A stretch of 42,352 nucleotides of DNA. Origin: a virus. Positions 1-6,584 of the stretch are shown here, in pieces. The notes beneath the pieces are model-generated. The model searched no databases. It saw only the letters and a program-made list of their open reading frames with translations, and was not told where the DNA came from. The DNA is taken from positions 1-42,352 of IMG/VR virus record IMGVR_UViG_3300045978_000056. One strand, written 5' to 3'. The position numbers and the translations under genes are program-made. Positions within the stretch are counted from its first letter, which is position 1. Every line of letters starts with the position of its first letter.

Positions 1-183
1 AGCCATGTATTCGCGGTGAGATTTACGCGAGTTGATAAGTTCACCATGTATTCCACGAAATGGAGCAGAGCTATAAATCCTATCATTATACCGCCAACCA
101 TCGCCCGAACCACGAGATCTCTGGGGCGCAGGACCCTCGACCATCGTCTGGGTTGCTTCGTCATAGTGATAGGTCCTGCGCAC
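1..183 (-). CDS. Partial copy of the small gene downstream of portal (N-terminal part)
   Basis: This is the left-end allele of the complete gene at 41802-42182, cut by the window edge. It starts with GTG at 183-181 where the other allele has ATG. About 61 residues are present and they are nearly identical to the other copy (RRTYHYDEAT, GDGWRYNDRIYSS, GIHGELINSRKSHREYMA). In this allele the portal stop at 216 lies 32 bases before the start codon, whereas in the right-end allele stop and start overlap. Small proteins with an I-xS-R-x-x-HREY core are common just after phage portal genes. Their function is unknown to me. Confidence 0.75.
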   Translation of the reverse strand, partial: MRRTYHYDEATQTMVEGPAPQRSRGSGDGWRYNDRIYSSAPFRGIHGELINSRKSHREYMA

Positions 184-393
184 CAGAGTCACCTACTTTT
201 CCTCGTCTTCCGGGCCTACCCCGACCCTCCATTGGTCTTCGGTTTCTGCCTCATCTGTTCCATCTTCATATCATGCTGCTCACGATTCGCAGTATTCTGG
301 ATTTCCGTCGTTTCCCTCTGCTGCTCAATATTCAGCGCAGCGTCGACATACTGCTCGCGAGCCTTGAGCTGTGCCTCCTCTCGCCGTATGCCA
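1..393. repeat. Left copy of diverged terminal repeat
   Basis: Positions 1-393 correspond to 42000-42352. About the first 110 bases and the last 95 bases match exactly. The middle differs by many substitutions and by 40 extra bases in the left copy, around the junction of the portal gene and its downstream neighbour. A perfect repeat would be ordinary assembly closure of a circular or terminally redundant genome. The divergent core instead points to two co-existing alleles. Confidence 0.9.
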
Positions 394-2240
394 ATTTCCA
401 TTTCTGCTTGTCGCATCTTCAGCTCGAACTCCTTCTGCATCTGGATCATTTCTTGCTGGAACTTTTGCTGATCCTGCTGCATCTGCTGTTGGAATTCCAT
501 CTGCTTCTGCTGAAATTCCTGCTGTGCGAGCTGCTGATCCGTCTGGGCCTTGATCTTGGCCGCTTCGACCTTCGGATCCGGTGGAGGTGGCGGAGGTGGC
601 TTCGACATGGCCTCTGTTGCTTGCGCGATCGCCTTGTCCAACGCCCCCTCGATCTGTTGAGCGCCCTTAAAGCCCGATAGACCCCACTTCAACAGTTCGA
701 GGAGGGTTGGAGTCACTGATTTGTCTAATTGAGCCAATGGAGCCGCGCTCTGCATGAATTGGCTCGACGCCATCAAGAATTCAGTGCGCTCTTGCTTGAG
801 CTGTGCGTAATCCACCATCGCTACGGATTCCGGTCGTATTTGGATTCGCCAGATCATGTTTTTCGGGTCTTTTATGAGCGCTACGGCTCCCTGAGCATAT
901 TGTGCGTCGGGGGTGAAGGCAATGTTGCTCTGCGTGATAATGCTGTTGATCTGGTAGTGCTTTACCATGATCTCAGCCTTGATTTTCTGTATGTCGGACG
1001 CAAATTTCGCAAAGAGGTCCTGCATGGCCTGGATGCGAATAGAAGCGTATTTCGACTTCAGTTCCTGTGCGCCCTTCGTCTCTCTGGGGTCCGTGGCCCC
1101 TCTGAGGATGTCCGACATGCCAGTCACTTGGTAGAGAAGCTGAATGCACTGCTCCCGCACCTGCGCGAGCGTCTGCATTACCTTGACAATCTCCTCAATG
1201 GGTAGCCAGTCTACCTGTCCCTTCAGACCACCCTTCTCCGCGAACATCGCCCAATTATCGACGGGAATGAGTTCATTCTCCGTGGCTTCGTTCAACATCC
1301 TCTGGACGGCGCTGGAGGACTTATCGTACACGCCCACGACCTTCACCGCCTTGGCGAGCATAGCCAGACGGGTCGACAGCGTGTCGATCTGTATGTAGAG
1401 GTCCTGAGCGAAGATGTAATCTGCCTTCGGCACGAGAGTGCTAGTGGTCGTGTTCGCCAGCATTGGCCGCGGACACGGCCAGAACTCACGAAGCTTGAGT
1501 GGGTCTGACTGCTTCCCTAGCAGACGGTCGACACCTTTGGAGAACCAGTAGAGACATCTGTTCTTCTTACACCAGATTTCGTAAACTTCAGCGTAAAGAT
1601 GCTGATCGGAGGGGTTATCTCGCTCATCTCTCTTCGTCTTGGCGACATAATTCATTCTTTCAGCGATTTTGCCCCATTTCTCCTTCGCTTCCTCCTTCGT
1701 GATGTAAGTCTTGAACGAGACCCACCATACTTCCGGCCACGCGCGACATCCAGGACTCCAGCAGAAGTCTTGCCAGTGAATATAGTCCACCGGGGCCGAT
1801 TCAGACGCTATTTCACCGTCCATGATCACGGGCTCGTAACGAACTTTCGCCTGCCCGAGTCCTGGGAGCAAGAAATCGTCTAAACAGGCCCGGAGAGCCT
1901 CTGAGAACGTCTCGTCACTGAATTGGATGTCGTTATTTAGACATCTTTCGAGAATTTCGGCCGCCACTCGGCCTACATCGTCATTTGCGTCCTGATATCT
2001 GCGGCCGACATCCACTTTCGGCGTCTGGCCGTAGAGCATCGCCCGCATCGTGACGACATTGGAGTGAAAGAGGTTGAGATTATCCCTTCTGCGGTTCGGA
2101 TCAGAGTTTTTATCCAGGAATTTCTCAATGACTCGCTTTCCCTGGTCTCGGAAGGTCTGTAACTCCTTCTCTCCAGCCGAGATTTCGTCTTGCCAGAAGG
2201 AAGACTTGCCTAAATCCTTAAATTCTGCTTCGGATGGCAT
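216..2240 (-). CDS. Portal protein
   Basis: This 674-residue protein is the predicted dodecameric head-tail connector through which DNA enters and leaves the capsid. It lies directly after the large terminase with a 31-bp overlap, the usual place for a portal gene. The first ~480 residues have the mixed helical pattern of podovirus portals, including RCLNNDIQFSDE, VDYIHWQDFCWSPG and VTGMSDILRGATDPRETKGA. A PPPPPPPDPK linker near residue 550 is followed by a long Gln/Glu/Lys-rich coiled coil (QQEFQQKQMEFQQQ) to the C-terminus, consistent with a helical barrel or crown. The call rests on synteny and overall pattern rather than on one diagnostic motif. A second allele of its C-terminus is at 42175-42352. 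Confidence 0.85.
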   Translation of the reverse strand: MPSEAEFKDLGKSSFWQDEISAGEKELQTFRDQGKRVIEKFLDKNSDPNRRRDNLNLFHSNVVTMRAMLYGQTPKVDVGRRYQDANDDVGRVAAEILERCLNNDIQFSDETFSEALRACLDDFLLPGLGQAKVRYEPVIMDGEIASESAPVDYIHWQDFCWSPGCRAWPEVWWVSFKTYITKEEAKEKWGKIAERMNYVAKTKRDERDNPSDQHLYAEVYEIWCKKNRCLYWFSKGVDRLLGKQSDPLKLREFWPCPRPMLANTTTSTLVPKADYIFAQDLYIQIDTLSTRLAMLAKAVKVVGVYDKSSSAVQRMLNEATENELIPVDNWAMFAEKGGLKGQVDWLPIEEIVKVMQTLAQVREQCIQLLYQVTGMSDILRGATDPRETKGAQELKSKYASIRIQAMQDLFAKFASDIQKIKAEIMVKHYQINSIITQSNIAFTPDAQYAQGAVALIKDPKNMIWRIQIRPESVAMVDYAQLKQERTEFLMASSQFMQSAAPLAQLDKSVTPTLLELLKWGLSGFKGAQQIEGALDKAIAQATEAMSKPPPPPPPDPKVEAAKIKAQTDQQLAQQEFQQKQMEFQQQMQQDQQKFQQEMIQMQKEFELKMRQAEMEIGIRREEAQLKAREQYVDAALNIEQQRETTEIQNTANREQHDMKMEQMRQKPKTNGGSG

Positions 2241-3511
2241 TCCCAGAGGTCCTCAAGGCAGAACTCGTAAGTCGGTCGAGGAGACGTCGGCGCCTCGGGC
2301 TGGGGAAGGAGTATAGCACCTTTGCACACCAGTGACAATAGCCTGAATGCATCGGCGCAATGTGATGTCCAGTCGTGGAGAGGAGCATCTTTATAGATCT
2401 TCTTGACTTCGTCATATTGCCGCCGATACGACCGCAACGCGTTGAGTCCCCACCTGATCCGGTCGTTATCTAAATGCCACCGCGTGATCGGTATGATCTT
2501 TCTGGCCGCGTCGATACCGTGCTGGATGGCGAGTTTAGGAGCGATGCGTACTGGGAATTCGGCCTGGAGGAACTGCTCGATCGTAGATCTTCCGGTTTGG
2601 AGACTTTTCGCCATTGCATCGTGTGGGAGCCAGATTGTCTCAAAAGCGTAGCTTTTGTATCTCAGAAGGTCAAAGTAATACGCCAACGCCTGATTATCTG
2701 CTTCTTCATAATCGATGACATTGGGGCCGTCTGCGTATTCTTGCCAGAACCAGAGGGCTGTGGAGTCTGTGTAGCCGAGGTCGGAAGAGACGAAGACAGG
2801 CATCGAGGCGTCGTACGCAGGGCCAGCGAGAGGAGTTTCGAGGAGCTTCGCATAGTAGGCTCCTGTAATGGCGGCGGTGAAGTCACACATGAACTCCTGG
2901 CGGAACTGCTCATCCGACATCTGCTTCCGTATATTCTCAATTTCCTCCGCGGGGATGATGTCCGTGACGTTGTACGGCAGCGTGAGCGTGAAAGCGTCCG
3001 GATCGTCTGCATACTGCGTATGGATGTCGTAGAAATGGTTCATCCCCTTGGGCGTGCCGATGAACACCACCCATCCGCGCCTGTCTACGAGAGTCGGAAG
3101 GATGACTTCTCCCCAGAGGGATGGCCGCATGTCGCCGTACTCGTCCAGGATGACACCGTCGAAGTACAGACCGCGGAGGGAATCTGGGTTGTCGGCACCA
3201 AAGATGGTGATTTTAGCGTCGTTTATGAGCTCGATTGACAGCTCTGACTCTCTGGCTCGTCTGATGACCGGCTTGGCGAAGTCTTTGAGGTAGAGCCACG
3301 CGATTTCCTTACCTTGCCGATAGGTTGGAGCGATATATCCGTAACGGGGGTGCGACTTCTTGTTGTACAGAGCGCGGGCGATGGCGTCGTTGATACACGC
3401 GACAGTTTTCCCGCATCGACGGTGGGCGACAATAGACGAGAAACGAGAGTGGCGCTGGTGGAACGGGACGAAGAACGGTCTAGGGGAGTAACTTAGGCTG
3501 ATCTCCGTCAT
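2210..3511 (-). CDS. terL: Terminase large subunit
   Basis: This is the ATPase and nuclease that packages phage DNA into procapsids. Length is 433 residues. Walker A is AHRRCGKT at residues 29-36, in the Arg-containing form typical of terminases. Walker B with the catalytic acid is VILDEY at about 120-125, followed by a coupling motif region VVFIGTPKG. The C-terminal RNase H-like nuclease begins with SSDLGYTDSTALWFW, giving the first metal-binding aspartate. The start overlaps terS by 32 bases and has GAGG about 9 bases upstream. The portal gene overlaps its 3' end, so terS-terL-portal are probably translated from one message. Confidence 0.96.
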   Translation of the reverse strand: MTEISLSYSPRPFFVPFHQRHSRFSSIVAHRRCGKTVACINDAIARALYNKKSHPRYGYIAPTYRQGKEIAWLYLKDFAKPVIRRARESELSIELINDAKITIFGADNPDSLRGLYFDGVILDEYGDMRPSLWGEVILPTLVDRRGWVVFIGTPKGMNHFYDIHTQYADDPDAFTLTLPYNVTDIIPAEEIENIRKQMSDEQFRQEFMCDFTAAITGAYYAKLLETPLAGPAYDASMPVFVSSDLGYTDSTALWFWQEYADGPNVIDYEEADNQALAYYFDLLRYKSYAFETIWLPHDAMAKSLQTGRSTIEQFLQAEFPVRIAPKLAIQHGIDAARKIIPITRWHLDNDRIRWGLNALRSYRRQYDEVKKIYKDAPLHDWTSHCADAFRLLSLVCKGAILLPQPEAPTSPRPTYEFCLEDLWECHPKQNLRI

Positions 3512-3839
3512 CGGTAACGTCCTCGTACTCTCCGTCTAGCGGAGAGCGTGGGATGGAGCTAATGATCGTTATTTGGCCGGACACGTTCTGCGTTGATTCC
3601 GCCACCAATGTCCGGGCGTATAGTTTCGTGTAGAACTGTCCTGGGTTCCTGTCCGCCCAAAGCGCAAGTCTCGGGACTCCTCCAATGAGGTCGAAGGTGT
3701 CTGAGATGGCGATGTTTGCTCGTCCGGCGAGTGGTCTTGCTCCGTCGAGTCGTTGAGGAGAGTAATACTTGGAGATTGATTGCACTTCGTGCAAATCATC
3801 GATGGGGACCGGTGGTAGACTCGTGTATTGATCTTTCAT
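3480..3839 (-). CDS. terS: Terminase small subunit (putative)
   Basis: This 119-residue protein probably recognises phage DNA and loads the large terminase. The call rests on its position immediately before terL and on the segment FDLIGGVPRLALWADRNPGQ-FYTKLYARTL, a helical pattern I associate with small proteins preceding terL in podophages. I chose ATG at 3839 rather than an in-frame ATG 18 bases upstream. The upstream codon lies inside the promoter at 3846-3874 and would not be transcribed. The predicted transcript starts on the A of this ATG, so the message would be leaderless. Confidence 0.72.
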   Translation of the reverse strand: MKDQYTSLPPVPIDDLHEVQSISKYYSPQRLDGARPLAGRANIAISDTFDLIGGVPRLALWADRNPGQFYTKLYARTLVAESTQNVSGQITIISSIPRSPLDGEYEDVTDDGDQPKLLP

Positions 3840-3845
3840 TACACG

Positions 3846-3874
3846 AGTATACCACAAAATCAGAGGAATGACAA
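3846..3874 (-). promoter_or_regulatory. Late promoter for terS-terL-portal
   Basis: On the minus strand: -35 TTGTCA (3874-3869), 17-bp spacer, -10 TATACT (3851-3846). Each box matches the sigma70 consensus at 5 of 6 positions. Six bases separate the -10 from the A of the terS ATG, which is the normal +1 position, so little or no 5' leader is expected. This promoter lacks the C at -35 position 4 that marks most others in this genome. Confidence 0.75.
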
Positions 3875-3986
3875 GTGTTGATGAACTTTTGGTCTAGCTG
3901 ACTTGGAAGGGATGGATGTTAGTGTTTTTGTAGTTGTGATTTTGGATCATCCTAGGGGGTGGGTACGATCCTTTAACATAATCAAT

Positions 3987-4014
3987 CCTTAATCTCTCCT
4001 TAATAATCCTTAAT
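3987..4014 (+). repeat. Three phased CCTTAAT repeats in an AT-rich stretch
   Basis: CCTTAAT occurs at 3987-3993, 3998-4004 and 4008-4014. The spacing of 10-11 bp is one helical turn. The surrounding 3860-4147 stretch has no credible gene and is clearly A/T-rich compared with the rest of the window. A CATAAT-5-ATTATG dyad follows at 4021-4037. Phased iterons beside an AT-rich segment are typical of replication origins. The role is inferred. Confidence 0.55.
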
Positions 4015-4147
4015 CATTAACATAATCCCTCATTATGTAGTCCATGTATATAATCACCCCGTACTGTCCCTCCTGTTAACATAACGTGTCAGGCACATTA
4101 TGGTAAATCGTGTACTAAATAAAAATCCTGTTGCACAAAAGCCACAA

Positions 4148-4197
4148 GGGGTGTGGCTTTTACACCACACCCCCGCGCCGCGTGGCTTTTACGCCAC
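4148..4197 (-). terminator. Tandem hairpins at the end of the small leftward gene
   Basis: One hairpin has 9-bp arms: GGGGTGTGG at 4148-4156 pairs with CCACACCCC at 4165-4173. A second, GTGGC at 4182-4186 with GCCAC at 4193-4197, has the stop codon of the 4189-4455 gene in its loop. Read leftward, the big stem is followed by TTGTGGCTTTTG, a weak T-run. A terminator for the small gene is the simplest reading. The paired arms could also be protein-binding sites. Confidence 0.55.
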
Positions 4198-4455
4198 AAT
4201 TACGTAGGCGTTTTTGATAAGCCACTTGACCCACTTGTGGGCCGGTTCGGACTTGGGCGCCTTGCTAGGCCCGCTGGGGCCAATGGCGACCGCCGCCGCA
4301 TACCATGCCTGCACTGGCTGGCCGACGTGGGCGGCTGCCAGCGCAAGCCACGCGGCCCGGTCGGACGCGCCTTTGAACTGGCCCTTTACTTCGGCCACGG
4401 TGCCCCCGAAAACGTGGGCGGGGGCGGCAACTTCGGCTGTGTTAACTTCGGACAT
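4189..4455 (-). CDS. Small protein in the control region, unknown function
   Basis: This 88-residue protein starts at ATG 4455 with AAGGTG seven bases upstream. It is Ala-rich (VAAPAHVFGGTVAEVKG, WLALAAAHVGQPVQAW) and ends in a basic, aromatic segment AHKWVKWLIKNAYVIVA. I do not recognise a family. It is the only gene in the 1.5-kb control region, is transcribed towards terS, and is flanked on both sides by the 23-bp dyad repeats. It is therefore a reasonable candidate for a DNA-binding regulator or origin protein. That role is inferred from position only. Confidence 0.6.
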   Translation of the reverse strand: MSEVNTAEVAAPAHVFGGTVAEVKGQFKGASDRAAWLALAAAHVGQPVQAWYAAAVAIGPSGPSKAPKSEPAHKWVKWLIKNAYVIVA

Positions 4456-4478
4456 GCTACACCTTTTGGTTTGCTGCC

Positions 4479-4534
4479 GTGGCACACCATGCACCGCGGC
4501 AGTGGTGCAAATATAGGCGTATTGCCGCGGCAAT
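4479..4534 (-). promoter_or_regulatory. Leader hairpins upstream of the small leftward gene
   Basis: Arms CTGCCGTGG and CCGCGGCAG (about 4479-4507) can form a 9-bp stem. A perfect 14-bp palindrome, ATTGCCGCGGCAAT, lies at 4521-4534. Both are between the gene start at 4455 and the nearest dyad repeat. I find no promoter here matching the TTGC/17-bp pattern. A TATATT box lies between them on the minus strand but has a poor -35. Confidence 0.4.
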
Positions 4535-5006
4535 AAAATAAGTGCAAATACGTATTTACATGCCATAGCTATTGTGTTATTTGCGCGTGCCCGTGCGCCA
4601 TGCAAGTTGCGTGCCAAGATGCGCAGCCCACCTATAGCTAACATAATGTGGTAGCTACATTATGGTAAATGACATAGTTGGCATGGATTTTGCATGTTTT
4701 TGGGTTGGCACGATTTTTGCAACGCGCGTGCGCGCCTGCGCGCCTGCGCGCGAGATTACATAATGTGGCAGGCACGTTATGGTAAATGATGGAGCGACGC
4801 CGCGCACGAGCGAGCGACGTGCGCGAGCGGGCGAGTCAGGACTCTCGGATGTACGCGGTCTGGCTCTAAAACTCGAGATTACATAATGTGTCTAGCACGT
4901 TACGTAATCTGGGAGGGTCCTGGCGGGAGTTCTGTGAACAGGGGGTAGACTCTGAGAGCTTCTGGGGTGGTGACCATCTGCTAAGATCTCCAAACAGCCG
5001 CATTTT
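4535..5006. other. Non-coding stretch of the control region
   Basis: I see no credible gene here. It holds three of the 23-bp dyad repeats. Between them are very GC-rich runs made of GCGC, CGCCTG and GAGCGA units (about 4725-4755 and 4790-4840). The part at 4905-5000 shows no structure I can name. Confidence 0.6.
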
Positions 5007-5249
5007 CCGTGCCACTACCCCCTCCGCGACAGTAGGGGTGTGCCACTAGAGCATCCGTGCCACTAGGACCACAACATTTTACATAATACTAATCACTCTT
5101 CTATGAGTCATTTGAGCCACTTGCCGTGTAAAGATGGATATTTAAGTGGCACGGAGTGGCACGGATTAAAAAGAGCCTTACAAAACAACAACTTAGAGTG
5201 TGCCACTAGAAAATCTAAGTGGCACGGCGAGTGACACGGAGTGGCACGG
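5007..5249. repeat. Nine-copy array of the CCGTGCCACT motif
   Basis: Forward copies (YGTGCCACTA) are at 5007, 5038, 5055 and 5198. Reverse-complement copies (AGTGGCACGG, one with GA) start at 5145, 5155, 5218, 5230 and 5240. Two reverse pairs are spaced exactly 10 bp, and the 5198 and 5218 copies form an inverted pair across AAAAT. The array ends about 19 bp before the -35 of the first rightward promoter. This looks like a multi-site operator or an origin iteron array. No gene covers it. Confidence 0.82.
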
Positions 5250-5267
5250 ACAACGACCATCTTTTGC

Positions 5268-5296
5268 TTGCTCCCGCCCGCAGACCCGCGTACAAT
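5268..5296 (+). promoter_or_regulatory. First rightward early promoter
   Basis: -35 TTGCTC (5268-5273), 17-bp spacer, -10 TACAAT (5291-5296). It lies directly downstream of the nine-copy repeat array. The predicted transcript starts near 5303. Its leader contains a hairpin, ATTGCC-AAT-GGCAAT (5323-5337), ending three bases before the GGAG site. Confidence 0.72.
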
Positions 5297-5350
5297 TCTC
5301 GCGTGGTGTACCAAAATCCCACATTGCCAATGGCAATACAGGAGTGTAGA

Positions 5351-5551
5351 GTGAAGACGTTGAAACTTGATGTACAGATGGTGCTGGACATAGTCCAAGC
5401 CCTGGAGATCCGTAGGCATCAGTCTATGGACAAGGCCAACAAGTTCCTGAACCAGGGACAGTTGGACATCGCGGCCCACTTCCAGAACGCAGCCCGAATC
5501 GCACAGGCAGCGCTCACGGAAATTGAGCGGCAAACGGGGGTCAAGCTGTGA
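5351..5551 (+). CDS. Small early protein, unknown function
   Basis: This 66-residue protein is the first gene of the rightward module. I chose GTG at 5351 because GGAG lies at 5341-5344, six bases upstream, and because longer in-frame starts fall inside the promoter and repeat array. The product is mostly helical and mildly charged (LDVQMVLDIVQALEIRRHQS, NKFLNQGQLDIAAHFQNAAR). No family is recognised. Its stop overlaps the start of the next gene (GTGA), so translation is probably coupled. Confidence 0.7.
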   Translation: MKTLKLDVQMVLDIVQALEIRRHQSMDKANKFLNQGQLDIAAHFQNAARIAQAALTEIERQTGVKL

Positions 5552-5670
5552 AGGCTCTCCTCTTAATTCTGGCTGCCATCTTGCTCGGTGGCTGCGCGAC
5601 CCACAACCCCTCCGGCGGGTACATCCCAGCCTGTGAGGATCTTCCTGGCTTACTCGGAGATGATTGCTAA
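5548..5670 (+). CDS. Small early lipoprotein
   Basis: This 40-residue protein starts at GTG 5548, overlapping the preceding stop by four bases. The N-terminus is a lipoprotein signal: one Lys, a hydrophobic run (ALLLILAAIL) and the lipobox LGGC with Cys16. The mature part is only 25 residues and has two more Cys. It would be exported and lipid-anchored. Small early phage lipoproteins can act in superinfection exclusion, but nothing here proves that role. TAATG overlap links it to the next gene. Confidence 0.75.
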   Translation: MKALLLILAAILLGGCATHNPSGGYIPACEDLPGLLGDDC

Positions 5671-5822
5671 TGAATGGAGCTAAATCGTTTGGACCGTTCC
5701 GCCTGCGATGGGGGAACGAAAATGCAGTGGACGGCTCGCCCATCCCATTCTACTTTGAGATTCTCTGGTGGCCTCGCAAGGGCTGGCCGCGCATGATCTT
5801 CAGCAACTACACCGGCGAGTAA
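5670..5822 (+). CDS. Small early protein, unknown function
   Basis: This 50-residue protein has its ATG at 5670 overlapping the preceding TAA by one base. It is rich in Trp, Phe and Pro (FGPFRLRWGN, IPFYFEILWWPRKGWPR), with no signal or transmembrane pattern. It is not recognised. It is the last gene before a strong terminator, so 5351-5822 forms a three-gene early unit. Confidence 0.62.
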   Translation: MNGAKSFGPFRLRWGNENAVDGSPIPFYFEILWWPRKGWPRMIFSNYTGE

Positions 5823-5836
5823 ATAGAGCCCTCCGA

Positions 5837-5870
5837 GACCCTCTCCTACTTGCGTGGGAGGGGGTCTTTT
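5837..5870 (+). terminator. Intrinsic terminator with a promoter -35 in its loop
   Basis: An 11-bp stem (5837-5847 with 5856-5866, two G-U pairs) is followed by TTTT at 5867-5870. The loop 5848-5855 reads ACTTGCGT and contains the -35 box of the next promoter. It ends the first three-gene unit. Confidence 0.82.
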
Positions 5871-5903
5871 GCTATTATGCGAATTGGCGGGGCATGGTGC
5901 CCC
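5850..5903 (+). promoter_or_regulatory. Early promoter and leader hairpin
   Basis: -35 TTGCGT (5850-5855), 17-bp spacer, -10 TATTAT (5873-5878) preceded by TGC (extended -10). The leader forms a perfect 6-bp hairpin, GGGGCA-TGG-TGCCCC (5889-5903), one base before the GGAG site (5905-5908) of the next gene. A nearly identical hairpin occurs at 6557-6569. Confidence 0.78.
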
Positions 5904-5919
5904 TGGAGTTAGTCAAGAT

Positions 5920-6252
5920 ATGAAAGATTCAAACTGGTACGTGGCGCACGATTGCTTGGGGATTGGGTGCTGGTTGAGCAAGGCGGAGTTTAAGCAGACC
6001 CGCAAGCCGGAGGAACTCGGGGAGTACGAACATCCGGCCAACATTTACGAATTGGTGATCGATACCACCAAGGACTTTGAGGATGCCAAGACCTTTAGCG
6101 AGCTGGAGGCTAGGCTGATCGTAAAGCACCTGGAGCGCCAACTGCTGGAGCGGGTCATGCGGGAGCATGGCGGCAACCTGGACTACCTCAGCAATTACGG
6201 ACTGTGGGAGTGCTTTACGCCGACCCAGTCCCCCACCGACGTTACGGAGTAA
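5920..6252 (+). CDS. Early protein of unknown function
   Basis: This 110-residue acidic protein starts at ATG 5920, with GGAG eleven bases upstream, which is slightly long. Features include WYVAHDCLGIGCWLSKAEF near the N-terminus and two amphipathic helices (FSELEARLIVKHLERQLLE, RVMREHGGNLDYL). No family is recognised. It forms a two-gene unit with 6256-6477 under the promoter at 5850-5878. Confidence 0.75.
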   Translation: MKDSNWYVAHDCLGIGCWLSKAEFKQTRKPEELGEYEHPANIYELVIDTTKDFEDAKTFSELEARLIVKHLERQLLERVMREHGGNLDYLSNYGLWECFTPTQSPTDVTE

Positions 6253-6255
6253 ATC

Positions 6256-6477
6256 ATGTACTACGAGATTCGTGTTACGCTTAAAGATGGCCAGACGGTG
6301 TCGGTACTGCAGACCCACCAGGAGCAAAAGGATGCAGTCTGGGCCATGCTGATGGCTATTGACGAATCCAACCCGGACGTATTCAAGAAGTGCGAGGTGC
6401 TCAAGCGCCGAGCATTCCAGGCGTTAGGGGAGGGTGAGGTGGTCCAGGAGTACCCGGCCGAGGGTTCCATGGGCTGA
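6256..6477 (+). CDS. Small early protein, unknown function
   Basis: This 73-residue protein starts at ATG 6256 with GGAG in the tail of the preceding gene. MYYEIRVTLKDGQTVSVLQT suggests a beta-hairpin, followed by helices (DAVWAMLMAIDES, FKKCEVLKRRAFQAL). It may be a small alpha/beta domain. No family is recognised. It is followed by a hairpin whose loop holds the next promoter's -35. Confidence 0.75.
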   Translation: MYYEIRVTLKDGQTVSVLQTHQEQKDAVWAMLMAIDESNPDVFKKCEVLKRRAFQALGEGEVVQEYPAEGSMG

Positions 6478-6501
6478 CCGCCCCCAACTGATTGGTCCAT
6501 T

Positions 6502-6569
6502 GCGACCCGGTCTTGCTTGCGCAGGACTGGGTCGCTTGCTATACTGCTCACTTAGCGGGCATGGTGCCC
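6502..6569 (+). promoter_or_regulatory. Hairpin-embedded early promoter and leader hairpin
   Basis: An 11-bp stem (6502-6512 with 6525-6535, one G-U pair) follows the upstream gene without a clear T-run. Its loop 6513-6524 contains the -35 TTGCGC (6517-6522). After a 17-bp spacer comes -10 TATACT (6540-6545), preceded by TGC. The leader forms GGGCA-TGG-TGCCC (6557-6569), just before GGAG at 6572-6575. Confidence 0.78.
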
Positions 6570-6584
6570 TTGGAGTAGATCGCA

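Larger units (their letters stand above)
4021..4904. repeat. Family of 23-bp dyad repeats (CATAATGTG-N5-CACRTTATG)
   Basis: Four full copies lie at 4080-4102, 4642-4664, 4759-4781 and 4882-4904. Each has a left arm CATAAYGTG, a 5-base spacer and a right arm YACRTTAYG. In the first three copies the right arm is followed by GTAAAT. A shorter CATAAT-5-ATTATG form is at 4021-4037 and a half site is near 5080. The last three full copies are 117 and 123 bases apart. The repeats surround the small leftward gene and lie outside coding sequence. They look like binding sites for a dimeric DNA-binding protein (origin, partition or operator sites). Confidence 0.8.

Noticed and set aside
60-680. Long rightward reading frames opposite the portal gene
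   Set aside because: They are antisense shadows of the Gln/Leu-rich portal coding sequence, have no ribosome sites and encode low-complexity protein.
2474-3238. 254-codon rightward frame opposite the large terminase
   Set aside because: TerL has complete Walker and nuclease motifs in the other strand. The antisense frame has no motif or start signal.
3860-5250. CRISPR array
   Set aside because: The repeats are short, occur in both orientations and have irregular spacing without uniform spacers.
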